Source: Entamoeba invadens IP1 (Eukaryota; Evosea; Mastigamoebida; Endamoebidae). Taken from it: DNA of 20,134 bases. This document shows, piece by piece, positions 1-9,675 of this stretch; within the stretch, counting starts at the first letter, position 1, and each line of letters begins with the position of its first letter. Under the pieces are notes generated by a model. That model was not told the origin of the DNA. It did not search any database and saw nothing but the letters and a program-made list of their open reading frames with translations. The position numbers and the translations under genes were made by a program. Where the stretch lies: the NCBI RefSeq assembly GCF_000330505.1, contig NW_004440319.1, forward strand, positions 36,554 to 56,687, in the 5' to 3' direction.

Positions 1-894
1 AAGAGTGCTATTAGTTTCTGGTCTATTGTAGTAATAAGAATAGTAGATGTGGTTGTGCAGAATCTGATCGTAGAACCATTTCTTCCACTTAGTTGTATCA
101 ATGTTGTCTTTGTACAACTTCAAATATTGGTACACCTTTTCAGACCCACCAAAGACGGTGCCAACGTTGACCAATAACGACTTGTTGCTTCGGAACTCTT
201 CAGAAACACGTTTGCCATATGTGTAATTCATCACATTGAAATTTCCTCGTTCTGTGAAATCAATACAATTTATCTGATCATAATTGCACTCAGCAACAAA
301 GTTGATTTGTTCTTCACTAAAAGTGGAAAAGAAGTCCGCAAATATAAAAACATCTCGTTGGTCACTGACTAAGACCCTCTCGTATTTGTGACGATTTTCT
401 CTCATAAATTCTTCAAATGCAATAAACCGCCTTGTCGCGTCTTGTCCTGTCACGTTTGTTGTGATTTTTATTTTAACAACTTTAAATCCATTGGCATCAG
501 AAATCTTGAAAAACTCTGGAATTTCAAGACCTTCAAGTAACAATACGACTTTGTCGGCATGTGGTATTGATGATTTGGCGAGTCCCATTGAGAGTATTGT
601 GTCGGCTCTTATTTTTCTCCAGTAATTGATGTCTTTAAAACCAACAGCAGACAGCCAAAGATCTTTTTTGTTGTGTGGTTTGTATTTGAACACTTCATGA
701 CATATGCCTGAATAATTGAAATTTTCAACATTTATTTTCCCATTGGAAAAGTAATGTGGAACATCTTTAGAAACGTTGTATTTCTTATTAATCTTGTTTT
801 TTGATAAATGTGAAGTGGTGTCAAATGTTAAAATAATGAAGAATATCAATGATATCAGTGAGAATATTATTATACATGAATTTGAATAGGTCAT
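1..894 (-). CDS. Membrane-anchored glycosyltransferase-like protein, 3' end outside the window
   Basis: An unbroken frame of 298 codons starts at the ATG read from 894-892 and is still open at base 1, so the C-terminus lies beyond the left edge. Residues about 7-24 are strongly hydrophobic (IIIFSLISLIFFIIL) after a short N-terminus, as in a type II signal anchor. The rest is a soluble domain that would face the Golgi or ER lumen. It contains VLVSDQRDVFIF (about residues 171-182), a D-x-R-D motif after a hydrophobic beta strand, then VGTVFGGSEKVYQYL and later YDQILHN. This order (D-x-R-D, a Gly-rich 'G-x-x-x-G' strand, DQ-x-x-x-N) is typical of GT-A-fold nucleotide-sugar transferases. Several N-x-S/T sites are present. 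Donor sugar and acceptor cannot be told. The family assignment is from motifs only; the reading frame itself is secure. Confidence 0.7.
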   Translation of the reverse strand, partial: MTYSNSCIIIFSLISLIFFIILTFDTTSHLSKNKINKKYNVSKDVPHYFSNGKINVENFNYSGICHEVFKYKPHNKKDLWLSAVGFKDINYWRKIRADTILSMGLAKSSIPHADKVVLLLEGLEIPEFFKISDANGFKVVKIKITTNVTGQDATRRFIAFEEFMRENRHKYERVLVSDQRDVFIFADFFSTFSEEQINFVAECNYDQINCIDFTERGNFNVMNYTYGKRVSEEFRSNKSLLVNVGTVFGGSEKVYQYLKLYKDNIDTTKWKKWFYDQILHNHIYYSYYYNRPETNSTL

Positions 895-923
895 TCTTTT
901 AATTATTAGATGTGTTTTGGTTG

Positions 924-936
924 TTTTTTAAAAGTT
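924..936 (-). promoter_or_regulatory. Possible TATA-like core promoter of the glycosyltransferase-like gene
   Basis: Read on the minus strand, the sequence ACTTTTAAAAAAC lies about 30-42 bases before the ATG at 894. Entamoeba genes have very short 5' leaders and a TATA-like box near -30, so the position fits. The base composition is so AT-rich that a chance match is quite possible. Confidence 0.25.
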
Positions 937-1079
937 AGTTTTTGGTATTTTTCTTAACAAATTGGTTATCAAATTTTTTGAAGTTGGTTTGATTCAATTA
1001 TTCTTTATAATTCTTGTTAATATACTAAAACATTTTTTATACTTTTGAAATTGTTAAATAGTGACTATTTTTATAGGTA

Positions 1080-1167
1080 CGTGGTTAGACAAAAGATTTA
1101 AGGAAGTTGTTATTTTTGGTAAAAATATGATTATTAATTAAAATAAAAAAGCACATGTCTAACCATG
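1080..1167. mobile_element. Short inverted-repeat element, copy A (MITE-like), with 7-bp flanking direct repeat
   Basis: The ends CGTGGTTAGACA (1080-1091) and TGTCTAACCATG (1156-1167) are inverted repeats matching at 11 of 12 bases. The 7-mer ATAGGTA stands directly on both sides (1073-1079 and 1168-1174), which looks like a target-site duplication. The interior is AT-rich and noncoding. A second copy lies at 17158-17239 on the opposite strand. The two share GTTAGACAAAAG at the end and, exactly 26 bases inward in both, TTATTTTTRGTAAAAAT (1110-1126 here, 17197-17213 there). A caution is that TTATAGG also precedes the second copy, so part of the flank may belong to the repeat. It sits about 190 bases upstream of the glycosyltransferase-like gene. 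Confidence 0.6.
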
Positions 1168-1425
1168 ATAGGTAATAAATGTATTTGGTATTTTTTATGT
1201 TATATCGTTAGGTATAATTAACTATATTTTTAAATAATATCACAAATAGTAGAGGGTTTTTAAACATCTTTTAATTATTTATATCACTTTTTATTGTTAA
1301 ATTGTTTTTATATCTTTTATATATATGTACTTTAAATCATTGTGTCTTTGGCTATTATTATAGAAAAAAACTTTTTACAAAGAAAATCCTTTAATTAATT
1401 TGATGCGACTATATCTCATTTCAAA

Positions 1426-1559
1426 CAGAGTGTCCAAAAAAATGATTTTTCCCAAATTATCATTTTGTTTTTTATATTACAATTTAAAATATCTATAAAA
1501 ACAGGAGTATTAGTCTAAACACTTAACTTGGGACTTATCTTAATTTTTTGGACATTCTG
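1426..1559. mobile_element. MITE-like element of 134 bp with CAGRRTGTCCAAAAAA ends
   Basis: CAGAGTGTCCAAAAAA (1426-1441) and TTTTTTGGACATTCTG (1544-1559) are inverted repeats matching at 15 of 16 bases. Weaker pairing continues inward (TCCCAA near 1450 against TTGGGA near 1530). TTTCAAA flanks both sides as a direct repeat (1419-1425 and 1560-1566). Because TTTCAAA is almost its own reverse complement, it could be a target duplication or an extension of the inverted repeat. The end sequence resembles Tc1/mariner-type termini, but a clear TA duplication is absent, so the superfamily is left open. There is no coding capacity. Confidence 0.55.
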
Positions 1560-1626
1560 TTTCAAAGGATTTTAAACGTGTTTTAATTAGAAACAAAATC
1601 TATACAAAAATAATTGTCTTCTTAAA

Positions 1627-3259
1627 TAGTGTGCGCAACCGTGAAAGTAATTTTTCATTTTTATGAAATCTTTTTTTTCATTGCAAAAAATAGTGAAATA
1701 TGTCAATTTATTTTTTTATTGATATAAATGAGCACACTTTGTAAAATCTGTCTTAATATTGAAACGTGTGAACAGTATTCTATAAAAAGTAAATAAACTT
1801 TTTATTTGTTTCAAAAGTTGATAAAAAACAAATAATAATGAAAAACAACATTTTTGATATTTTGTATTTTATAAAAGACAATTTAGAACAATTGAAAAAA
1901 TAAGATAACAAAAAAATGTTATATAATTTAATAGATAAAAAATTGACAGCAAATTTTATAATTTGGTATAAACAACATATTGTTGTTTTTTCATTTCCAA
2001 CTTTATTGTAAAATTCTTTAAAAACAACACAAGCAACATAATAATGTAATTGCAAAAGGTGTTTAAAATATTAAGACACCGTTTAAAATGCCATATGAAT
2101 AGTGTATTGATAAACATGGTATACACAAAAAACGAATGAATTAAAAATTGATTTTTTAATAAAAAGATATGAGTCATTTTTAATTTATTGTAATTAAAGA
2201 CGACTTTGACATTCTATTGATTCAACTAAATACAACAGATAAAACAAGAAGTTTTCGTTCAAAGAGATCAATTTGTATGTGGTAATAAAAATAAATAATA
2301 AAAACAAAGATGATTAATTGTTGAAATGTTAATAAAAAGATTGTTACAATTTCTGTATGTTCTAACAACTTACAACCACAAGAGACTATTGTTTTTTTGT
2401 TGAAGTTATTAATGTGTATATAATTATCAATGAACCAAAAAATAAACAAAAAACAACAAAATTATAGAAAAATTTGATAATTATTATTAAGGAAAGAAAT
2501 TTAGTGTTGTTTATTTGCTATCGATAATATTGTATCATAATGTAGATAAAATTTAAATATGACACACGTTTTGGTGGTTATCACTTCAACAATAAAATAT
2601 TTATTAATTTAATCAGAAAATTTATTGAAAAAATAATAATAATCATGAAAAATGCAAAAAAGTTGTCAAACAACTTATAATATCATGTGAATGATCAAAC
2701 TAAATATTTGCATATAAAATATAAAACAAAAGAAAGAAACAATATCATTTAATTGTTTTTTAACTCAATTTATAATTTTGTTGTAGTTTAACGAGTACTG
2801 TTATACCAAATACTTATTTTACTTATATTTTGGCTTGTTTTCTTTGTTTTTAAATGTCAACAATAATGGAAAGTATTGTTGTTGTCATAATATAAAGTCA
2901 ATATAACAATTATATGAAATTGTTGAAAACATTGAAATGATATCATTTATTCGTGGTGGTAAAAAAGCGCAAATATTGGATTTTTAATTAATATGCTTAA
3001 TAATTTTGGCATTAAAGTTTTAAAGTAAAAATGTAAATTATAAAACTAAAATGCATAATAACAAAAATAATATTATTTTTTGGTTCGTTTTTTAGCTTTG
3101 ATTTTTTGGTTGTTATGGCAGATCTTTTAAATGATATTTCAGATTTCGATATTTTGAAGATCACGATTAGTTGTAAAAATAAAACGATTAAAGCAAAGTA
3201 TAATTTTGTGTTGAAAAAAGGGCAAACAGCAAATATTTTGTCAACGGTTGCGCACCCTA
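1627..3259. mobile_element. Non-autonomous hAT-family transposon, 1,633 bp, with perfect 8-bp target duplication
   Basis: The left end TAGTGTGCGCAACCGT (1627-1642) and the reverse complement of the right end, TAGGGTGCGCAACCGT (3244-3259), match at 15 of 16 bases. Identical 8-mers TTCTTAAA flank it (1619-1626 and 3260-3267). Ends of the type (C/T)AGKG(T/G)TGCGCAAC with an 8-bp duplication are the hallmark of hAT elements. The interior is extremely AT-rich. Its longest open frames are short, minus-strand and low-complexity, and no BED finger or hAT dimerisation domain can be recognised. It would depend on a transposase encoded elsewhere. The clean ends and duplication suggest a fairly recent insertion. 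One small outward-reading frame (3115-3270) is discussed in the findings. Confidence 0.8.
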
Positions 3260-3270
3260 TTCTTAAATAA

Positions 3271-3698
3271 TGTTATTTTACATCATATTAGATTTGTTTT
3301 TTTATTTAAATAAATATGATCAAAATTGATATTTATATTATGTTGGTTTTTAGATTATGATTATTTTCTTGAAATTGAGCAAAAAAATATATTATGAATA
3401 GGATTATTTTTTTTATCCAAAAAATACCATTTTTTCTTTTTCAAAAACGGTTATTTAATTGAGGTTTGCAGCCCTGTTTGAAAATAACAACAAAACAACT
3501 ATCAAAGAAATGATCAATTCTCTATCATTTGTTTTCAAAATATGTTATTTGTATTTTAATTATTATTTTTTATTTAAATATAACATTCTTATAGTATTAT
3601 TAAATAACATTTATTGATAAATGATTTATAAAATTACCAATAAAATCAATTAAAAGAATTTATTAATACTTAAACGACGAATAACTGTGAATATCAAA
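3271..3698. other. AT-rich spacer upstream of the BspA-like gene
   Basis: No gene is seen. It contains GGTTTGCAGCCCTG at 3463-3476, which resembles a hAT right terminus (reverse complement CAGGGCTGCAAACC), but no left partner was found. The last 100 bases must carry the promoter of the LRR gene. No convincing core element stands out from the AT background. Confidence 0.4.
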
Positions 3699-4652
3699 AT
3701 GTCTCAACTTTCTGGTTATCACATTATGATAGTCTCGGAGTATTTTAAGACGATCAGAGACTTTATTAACTTGGAGTTGGTATGCAAGAAGTTTGGTGGT
3801 AATATGGGAAAGTACCACTTTAACCCAATTCAGTTGAATTCCAAAACAATTGGATATTTTACAAACATCGAGACACTTCACTTATGGAATAGAGAAGATA
3901 AAAACTTCGGTAATGGGATTTTGGTCAACACAGAAGAAAATCAAGATTGTGAAAATAAATCTGTTTTAAAGAAAACGTTTTTTCAAATCATTGTGTGGTT
4001 TGATGTTGATTTTGAAACTGTTGACAAAAACAAAAGTCGAAACATTGAGTTTAAAAATGTAACTTACACTCAAAATAATAGAGAGAAATATGGTAATAAC
4101 ATTCCATCAAGTGTAATATCAATTGGTGAAGAATGTTTCTATGGATGTAGTAGTCTAACGAGTGTTACAATACCATTAGGTGTGATATATATGAATGAAT
4201 TTAGTTTTGGTAATTGTATTAATCTAAGCAGTATTACGATACCAATGAGTGTGAAACCACTTGGTGATGAATGTTTCCGTCAATGTAGCAGTTTAAGCAG
4301 CATGATAATACCATCAAGTGTGACTTATATTGGTGATGGTTGTTTTAGTGGATGTATTAATCTAAGCAGTGTCACAATTCCATCGAGTGTCATATCGATT
4401 AATTATAATTGTTTCAGTGAATGTAGTAGTCTTAACAGTGTAACAATACCTTCAGGTGTGTCATCAATAGAAGAATATTGTTTCAGTTGGTGCGATAATC
4501 TAAGTAGCGTGATTATACCATCTAGTGTTACATCAATAGGAAATTATTGTTTCATTGGATGTGGTAATCTAAGTAGTGTGACAATACCATTGAGTGTGAT
4601 ATCACTTGGTGATCGGTGTTTCCCATCAAACACTGTAGTTTATCGAAATTAA
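3699..4652 (+). CDS. BspA-like leucine-rich-repeat protein (TpLRR / LRR_5 type)
   Basis: An intact frame of 317 codons plus stop. The first ATG is at 3699, giving MSQLSGYHIMIVSEYFKTI. An upstream GTG at 3687 keeps the frame open but is not a plausible start in a protist, and Entamoeba BspA proteins usually begin close to this Y-H-x-M-I-V motif. Residues 1-40 form a hydrophobic, F-box-like N-terminal motif (YHIMIVSEYF...FINLELVCKKF) followed by a linker of about 90 residues. From residue about 135 there are 23-residue repeats of the form SVTIPSSVxSIGxxCFxxCxxLS: six full units plus partial ones at each end. Proteins of this family are known from Treponema, Bacteroides, Trichomonas and Entamoeba. 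Some are surface-displayed, but most, like this one, lack a signal peptide and a membrane segment. The role is probably protein binding; the partner is unknown. Confidence 0.9.
   Translation: MSQLSGYHIMIVSEYFKTIRDFINLELVCKKFGGNMGKYHFNPIQLNSKTIGYFTNIETLHLWNREDKNFGNGILVNTEENQDCENKSVLKKTFFQIIVWFDVDFETVDKNKSRNIEFKNVTYTQNNREKYGNNIPSSVISIGEECFYGCSSLTSVTIPLGVIYMNEFSFGNCINLSSITIPMSVKPLGDECFRQCSSLSSMIIPSSVTYIGDGCFSGCINLSSVTIPSSVISINYNCFSECSSLNSVTIPSGVSSIEEYCFSWCDNLSSVIIPSSVTSIGNYCFIGCGNLSSVTIPLSVISLGDRCFPSNTVVYRN
4161..4643 (+). repeat. Tandem 69-bp coding repeats of the BspA-like gene
   Basis: Units start at 4161, 4230, 4299, 4368, 4437, 4506 and 4575, each exactly 69 bases (23 codons). The last one is degenerate and ends the protein. 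The most constant codons encode the hydrophobic I/V-IP-x-x-V core and the CF-x-x-C-x-x-L turn. An incomplete first unit begins at 4101. Confidence 0.85.
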
Positions 4653-6138
4653 TTTAATAATTAATTATTACTTATTTGTTTAAAAATAAATGAACTAAAA
4701 ATTATAGAAAATAAAACAATATTTAATTTTATATATACTAAATTTTAAGTTCTGGTTTGATGTAACATTTATAAAAAACACACTTTTTATTTTTATGGTA
4801 TACATATAATAAGTCTAACACTCTTTGATCATACAAATGATTTATAATATATATTTTATAATAATGTAAAATAATGCCTCAAGGTTTTCTTTTTAAAACT
4901 ATGAAAAAAGTAGTAATGTTGTTTGTTCAAAATAACATATAATAAAATATTTTTGTTAAAATAAAATAATGAAAAACAAAATAATCCCCCAAAAAAGTAA
5001 CTTACTTAAATTTTTATAAACTCATATCGATGTATTTAGTGTTTTGTTGGTGGATATAAAAAAATAATTGTATTATTGGTTTGTGTAAACAATGATTAAA
5101 CTGATGACTTGAGATTCAACTATTATATATATATATATTATTTCAGAATAACTATCATTTTTATTGTATAATAACACTTTTTATTATTTAAAATTGAAGA
5201 ACCTAAAGTATAAGTTTATTTTCAAAAAATCTAATTAATTAATAACGTTTTTCAAATCCCATCAATAGTTCATCGTCATAATTATTATGAACTGCTTTAT
5301 ATGTTTTTTGCAACATTTGAATAACTCATGGCAATTGTACTTTTTATATATTGAATATAAATGAACATTTTGAGTGGATAACCAATACTTAATAATTATA
5401 AATTCACACCAAAGAGTGTTGTTGTCTTTGAACAAAACTGATTGGTTTATGTCATTTATTTTTATTATAAAACTATTTTCTAAGTTGTTTGATTACAAGT
5501 TTTTTGTTAATGTTTATTTTTTTTAAACAACAAAAATTGATTTTTTAAAAAGAAGACACCGTCAAAGCAACATAAATAAAGATTTGTTTAATATTTACAT
5601 GTTGAAATAAAATAATTTAAATTTGTTGTGTCATTAATAATTTAATAGTTAATAGTTGGACAAATGATCTTTATTTCATGATGTGTTGAAACTTCAATTT
5701 ATTGTTTTCTTTCAAAACTACTAGTTTACAATGAACAATGTTTTAATATAGTACTGAAATGTATTTACTTGTCTTTTGTTTTATTGTTGAAAAAATAACA
5801 AATATTATTTAACGTTAACAAAAAAAAATTATTATGTTATTTGATTTGATTAGTTAAATCGGGATATTTATATAATTTTTAATGTTTTTTTTGGCTGTGT
5901 GTTAATACAAGTTTTAAACCTTTAAAATTGACAAAATATTAAATAAATTCGAATTGTCCCGATTTTTAGACCTTGAATTCTGTTTAATTGTTTTCAAGTG
6001 TTAAATAAATGTTTTTATTTAAAATAATAATAAGAATTATAATTCAACATATTTTTAGTTGAAAACATCAATATTTCGGCATTATAAAAATTATTAAAAA
6101 TTATTTAAAAACAAATTGACAATTAAAAATACAAAAAA
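4653..6138. other. AT-rich spacer between the BspA gene and the LRR pseudogene
   Basis: No supported gene. Notable details are a run of alternating A and T near 5124-5139, a 9-bp inverted repeat AAATCGGGA / TCCCGATTT at 5856-5864 and 5957-5965, and a minus-strand open stretch at 5239-5316 (26 codons from an ATG, ending GFEKRY) with less biased codons than its surroundings. That stretch may be a scrap of a lost gene. It is too short to name. Confidence 0.4.
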
Positions 6139-8980
6139 ATGGTTAAATTTAAAATGGTATATTTGATGCAAATTTCTTTGTACCTCCCAACAATGGCAAA
6201 CGTTTTAAATTACATGCAAATGAGTTACAGCCTCTTATTGCAATTTCTTCGCTTTAAGTGAATCCACGTTTTTCTACAAATACAGACATAGAAAAATTCT
6301 GGGATGTAATGACTCCAGACACTGTTAACAGTAATTTTCAAACTGTTACAAAAGAAGTTTTAAAAAAGGCAATTTATGTGAGGAATTATCCCATTACCGA
6401 CGACTTTTTGACATCCGAAAACATCAAACTAGCAGAGAAATTTACAAATTTATGTTTTAATAATACCTTTGGGACACAATCAATTTGTACCGAAAAAGAT
6501 CAACAAGACACTTTCGACTCAATAAAACTGTTTTTTGAGTTACTCACACAAAACCCAACAAGAAAAGTGATTGTCTTTTTCGAACTTTTCTGGTTGTTAG
6601 TAGACGAGTGTATCACCCCCAACAATCCACTTCTTCCAAATTTTGAAAAGTGTTATTTCCCCAAAAATGTGTTGCTCTATTTCAAAGAGTCGGGTGGTGT
6701 CCGTATACCTGAAAGGTTCATATTATCACAAAAGAAATTTCAGTTGGTAAATGCCGCCGTGACCAAATTGCAATGTCAAATTGCTCTTGACTGATCAGTG
6801 CTAATTGGTAGTGATTATGCTTTGCTCACACCACACTGTAAAAACTACTCTGCAGTGATGAACAACAATTCTAATTTGGTGGTGCCTTATTTAAAAAAAT
6901 GAAAATTCCTTTTTCTTTACTTTTTTGCGCAATTACATTGATTCTTCACTTCCAAGAGTGACTCATATCGACTTCACTAAAATTGAAGAAAAATTGTATT
7001 GTGTTATGCACCTCATGTGAAAAATTTAATTCAACAATTTAAAATCGAATTGACTGATTTTAAAATCCCACGTTGTGTTGAAGAAATCACAGTAGATGAC
7101 TCAGAGCGTTGTAATACGCAGACGTGTACGTGTCACATTCCAGAAAATTTATCAATACGAGAATTGAATGTATCAAGGTGTGGTGTATATTACAACGGAA
7201 ATATTAAAAATGTCGAAAAGGTTAGTTTAAACGACTTTTCATTATTTAAGAAAGATAGTAATAATGAAATATTAGAAATTAAGTATTGGAAGAAATTAAG
7301 TGAATTTCCTTTTATTAACGTGAGAGAACTTGAATTGAAAAATATTCAAAATATTAAAATTGGTGCGCTTGATAACTTGGAAGTGCTGAAAGTTGATAAG
7401 TGTGACAACGTCTCTTGTTATGTCAATAAAAAGTGTGCAAAATATTTTGGTGTGGAAAACACGTCAAATTCAACTTTTTATATCGACGCTAATAAATCAG
7501 ACGTGCTGGAATTCAACAATTGTAAAGCTTTTACTCTTGGAATTTTTAATACAAAATAATCTCATACAAATTTGACACTTTTTGTGTGTGATTTGATAAA
7601 AAGTTGATATCGATAATAAACAGAGCCGATCGTTTTGTGTTTTTAACTCAAATGATCTTCAAATTACAGGCAACTGCACTTTTAAAACGTTAAAAAAAGT
7701 CAATTCGACTATTGTAGAACACTCGAATTTATTTGCAGAGGAAATTGATTTATCAATTATCCAAATGTATCAGCCAATAGACTTTTCTAAAGCAAAGAGA
7801 GTGACTTTGTGTGGGTTGAAATCTTTTTCGTTAAATAACAACTTATTTGATAATTGTGAGGAACTGAAATTTGTGCATTCTTCTCGCTGCCAGTTTTTCT
7901 TTGAGAATTCTCACTTGAAAATTTTGACTTTGGACACTTCAAGTGACATCAAAATTTCGGGAAATTTCGAACAATTGGAACAAATTGTGAATTTTGGAAA
8001 TTCACAATTTGACATTTCCAAATCGGTGAAAACAGCCTTTTTTAATAAAACCGAAGACAATTCAGAAATTCAAATATTTGACGTGTTAATATATAATGAA
8101 ATTTCACACTCAACTGAGAAGAACAGCGAAATAAAAAAATTCAAAGTTACAAAGAGAAATACAGTATTTAAAAATTGTTTACTTTTTAATATGAAAATAT
8201 CATCGGATATCGGGTTTATCAACACTTTGACACTTTCTGGATTTCAACGCGAATTACCCGATTTGTCTAAAGTGTTGGTTGGTACTTTAATTATTGAAAA
8301 GTGTCAAATTCAGAGAAGTCAAAATGTCAATGTAAATAACACTAACATTCATGACACTTCATTATTTAAATCAGCATTAAATATAAAAATTAATGAGTGT
8401 CAAGGAATTACTTTACCGATATTAACAGATCTCAATAATCTTGAAGTTACTAGTTCGGCAGTTGTGATGACCTCATTTGCTCATAAAAATGCTGTTTTGA
8501 AAATGTGGTCAATACCAATTCTGAAATACTTTTGTTGGGTAATTGCATTAAAGTGAAAAATGTCAAGATCGATGGTTTAATGGGTCTATCGATGGTTTAT
8601 TGTTGTTTTGGAAATTTAATAATAAAAAATTTTCAGATTGAAATTATTAATCAAAATGTCTTTGAAATAAATGCAAAAGACGTTTTGTGTGAAAATTGTA
8701 GCAGCGTGTTTCTTAATATAGAACCTGATGTTTTTAAAGTCGAATTGGTCGACTATCACATCTGCAAAATTGCAACGAGTGATAGAAGTCGCATCAACAC
8801 CAAGAATTTCCAAATTTGGAAGTTTAGAACAACAAGAACGAAATGATGAATTCAATATATACAACAGCAGGCGGTAATGGCATGTACCATATTGATGGGT
8901 TTAAAAATTACAATGAAAGGCTAAACAAAAGAATTTTTAATCCACCACAAGAATCGTTATATTATATAAGTGAATTCTGA
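6139..8980 (+). pseudogene. Decayed large leucine-rich-repeat-like gene of Entamoeba type
   Basis: Consecutive plus-strand pieces in changing frames read as one protein. An ATG at 6139 opens a piece with YLMQISLYLPTM, the same F-box-like N-terminal motif seen in the BspA protein; it stops at 6259. It continues one frame over at about 6258 (VNPRFSTNTDIEKFWDVM) to a stop at 6792-6794. Further pieces lie at about 6929-7018 (RNYIDSSLPRVTHIDF), 7002-7556, 7596-8510, 8505-8843 and about 8830-8977, ending in a stop at 8978-8980. At least six frame changes or stops are needed. The central part has irregular LRR-like strands (for example VRELELKNIQNIKIGAL). The large single-copy LRR-like family is recognised from general form only. 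Gaps do not look like introns: they lack the usual GTTTGT...TAG boundaries and coding sense continues across them. The likely product was about 900 residues. Confidence 0.7.
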
Positions 8981-9131
8981 TTTAATCTTTGAAATATAAC
9001 TAAAATCACTTTAAAATGAAGAAGTGTCATTCGGGTTTATAAACTGATAACAAAAATGTGGTACTGGACATTTTTACTATAAAATATAGTTTTAAATATA
9101 GTTTAATTATTTATTTGTTAAAAAAACAAGG

Positions 9132-9675
9132 AAAAAAGCCGCAGTTTTTTTCGAGTAAAATTTTAAAAAATATAATTTTTACTTCTAAAGCCGCGTTTTT
9201 GAAGACAAACTAATAATTTGTGTAATTTCAATGTTTTTATATAATAATAATAATAATCAAACAGGATGACCAAAAAATCACAATAAATATGTTTATATGT
9301 TTGAGAGAACAAAAATTCAGGGGTGCAGCCAGAGCTTAAGCTGAAAGGGGGACTGATGATTATTTAATGAAACTTTTTGGAGTATCCAAGCGGGATATCT
9401 CAAATATTAAGAAAAGTAAACAACATTTTAAGTATTAAAAAGGTCAGTTTATTGGTCATTTGTTATTATCAATTAAGTTTATTCGTTTTGGCATTAAATA
9501 TTGTGTTTTAGTTCATATTTTGTATTTTCTATTATTTTGCTCTATTATTAGTTAATCTCTTATTTCATTTAAGTCTGTGTTGGTCTAAAATCCTCACAGC
9601 TTTTATTTTGAAATATTTGTTAATTTACAAAAAATTCGAACAAAAAGCCGCGGTTTGATTTAAAAAATTTTAGGA
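9132..9675. repeat. Dispersed degenerate repeat built around AAAGCCGCRGTTT
   Basis: GCCGCAG at 9138-9144, GCCGCG at 9190-9195 and GCCGCGG at 9647-9653 are all preceded by A-runs and followed by T-runs. The first and third are also followed within 25 bases by AAAATTTTA-like sequence. Such GC-rich heptamers are rare in this AT-rich spacer, so common origin is likelier than chance. The unit length and class are unclear. Confidence 0.35.

Noticed and set aside
1780..2449. Three minus-strand open frames (1780-2055, 1956-2177, 2222-2449)
   Set aside because: They are F/I/K/N-rich, overlap each other, lie inside the hAT element and resemble no hAT transposase motif; they follow from base composition.
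3687..3698. Earlier start for the BspA gene at GTG 3687
   Set aside because: Non-ATG initiation is not expected here, and the ATG at 3699 gives the usual N-terminus of the family.
6795..7600. Gaps in the LRR-like gene as introns
   Set aside because: No GTTTGT...TAG boundaries at the breaks, coding sense overlaps or continues through the gaps, and several breaks are one-base shifts.
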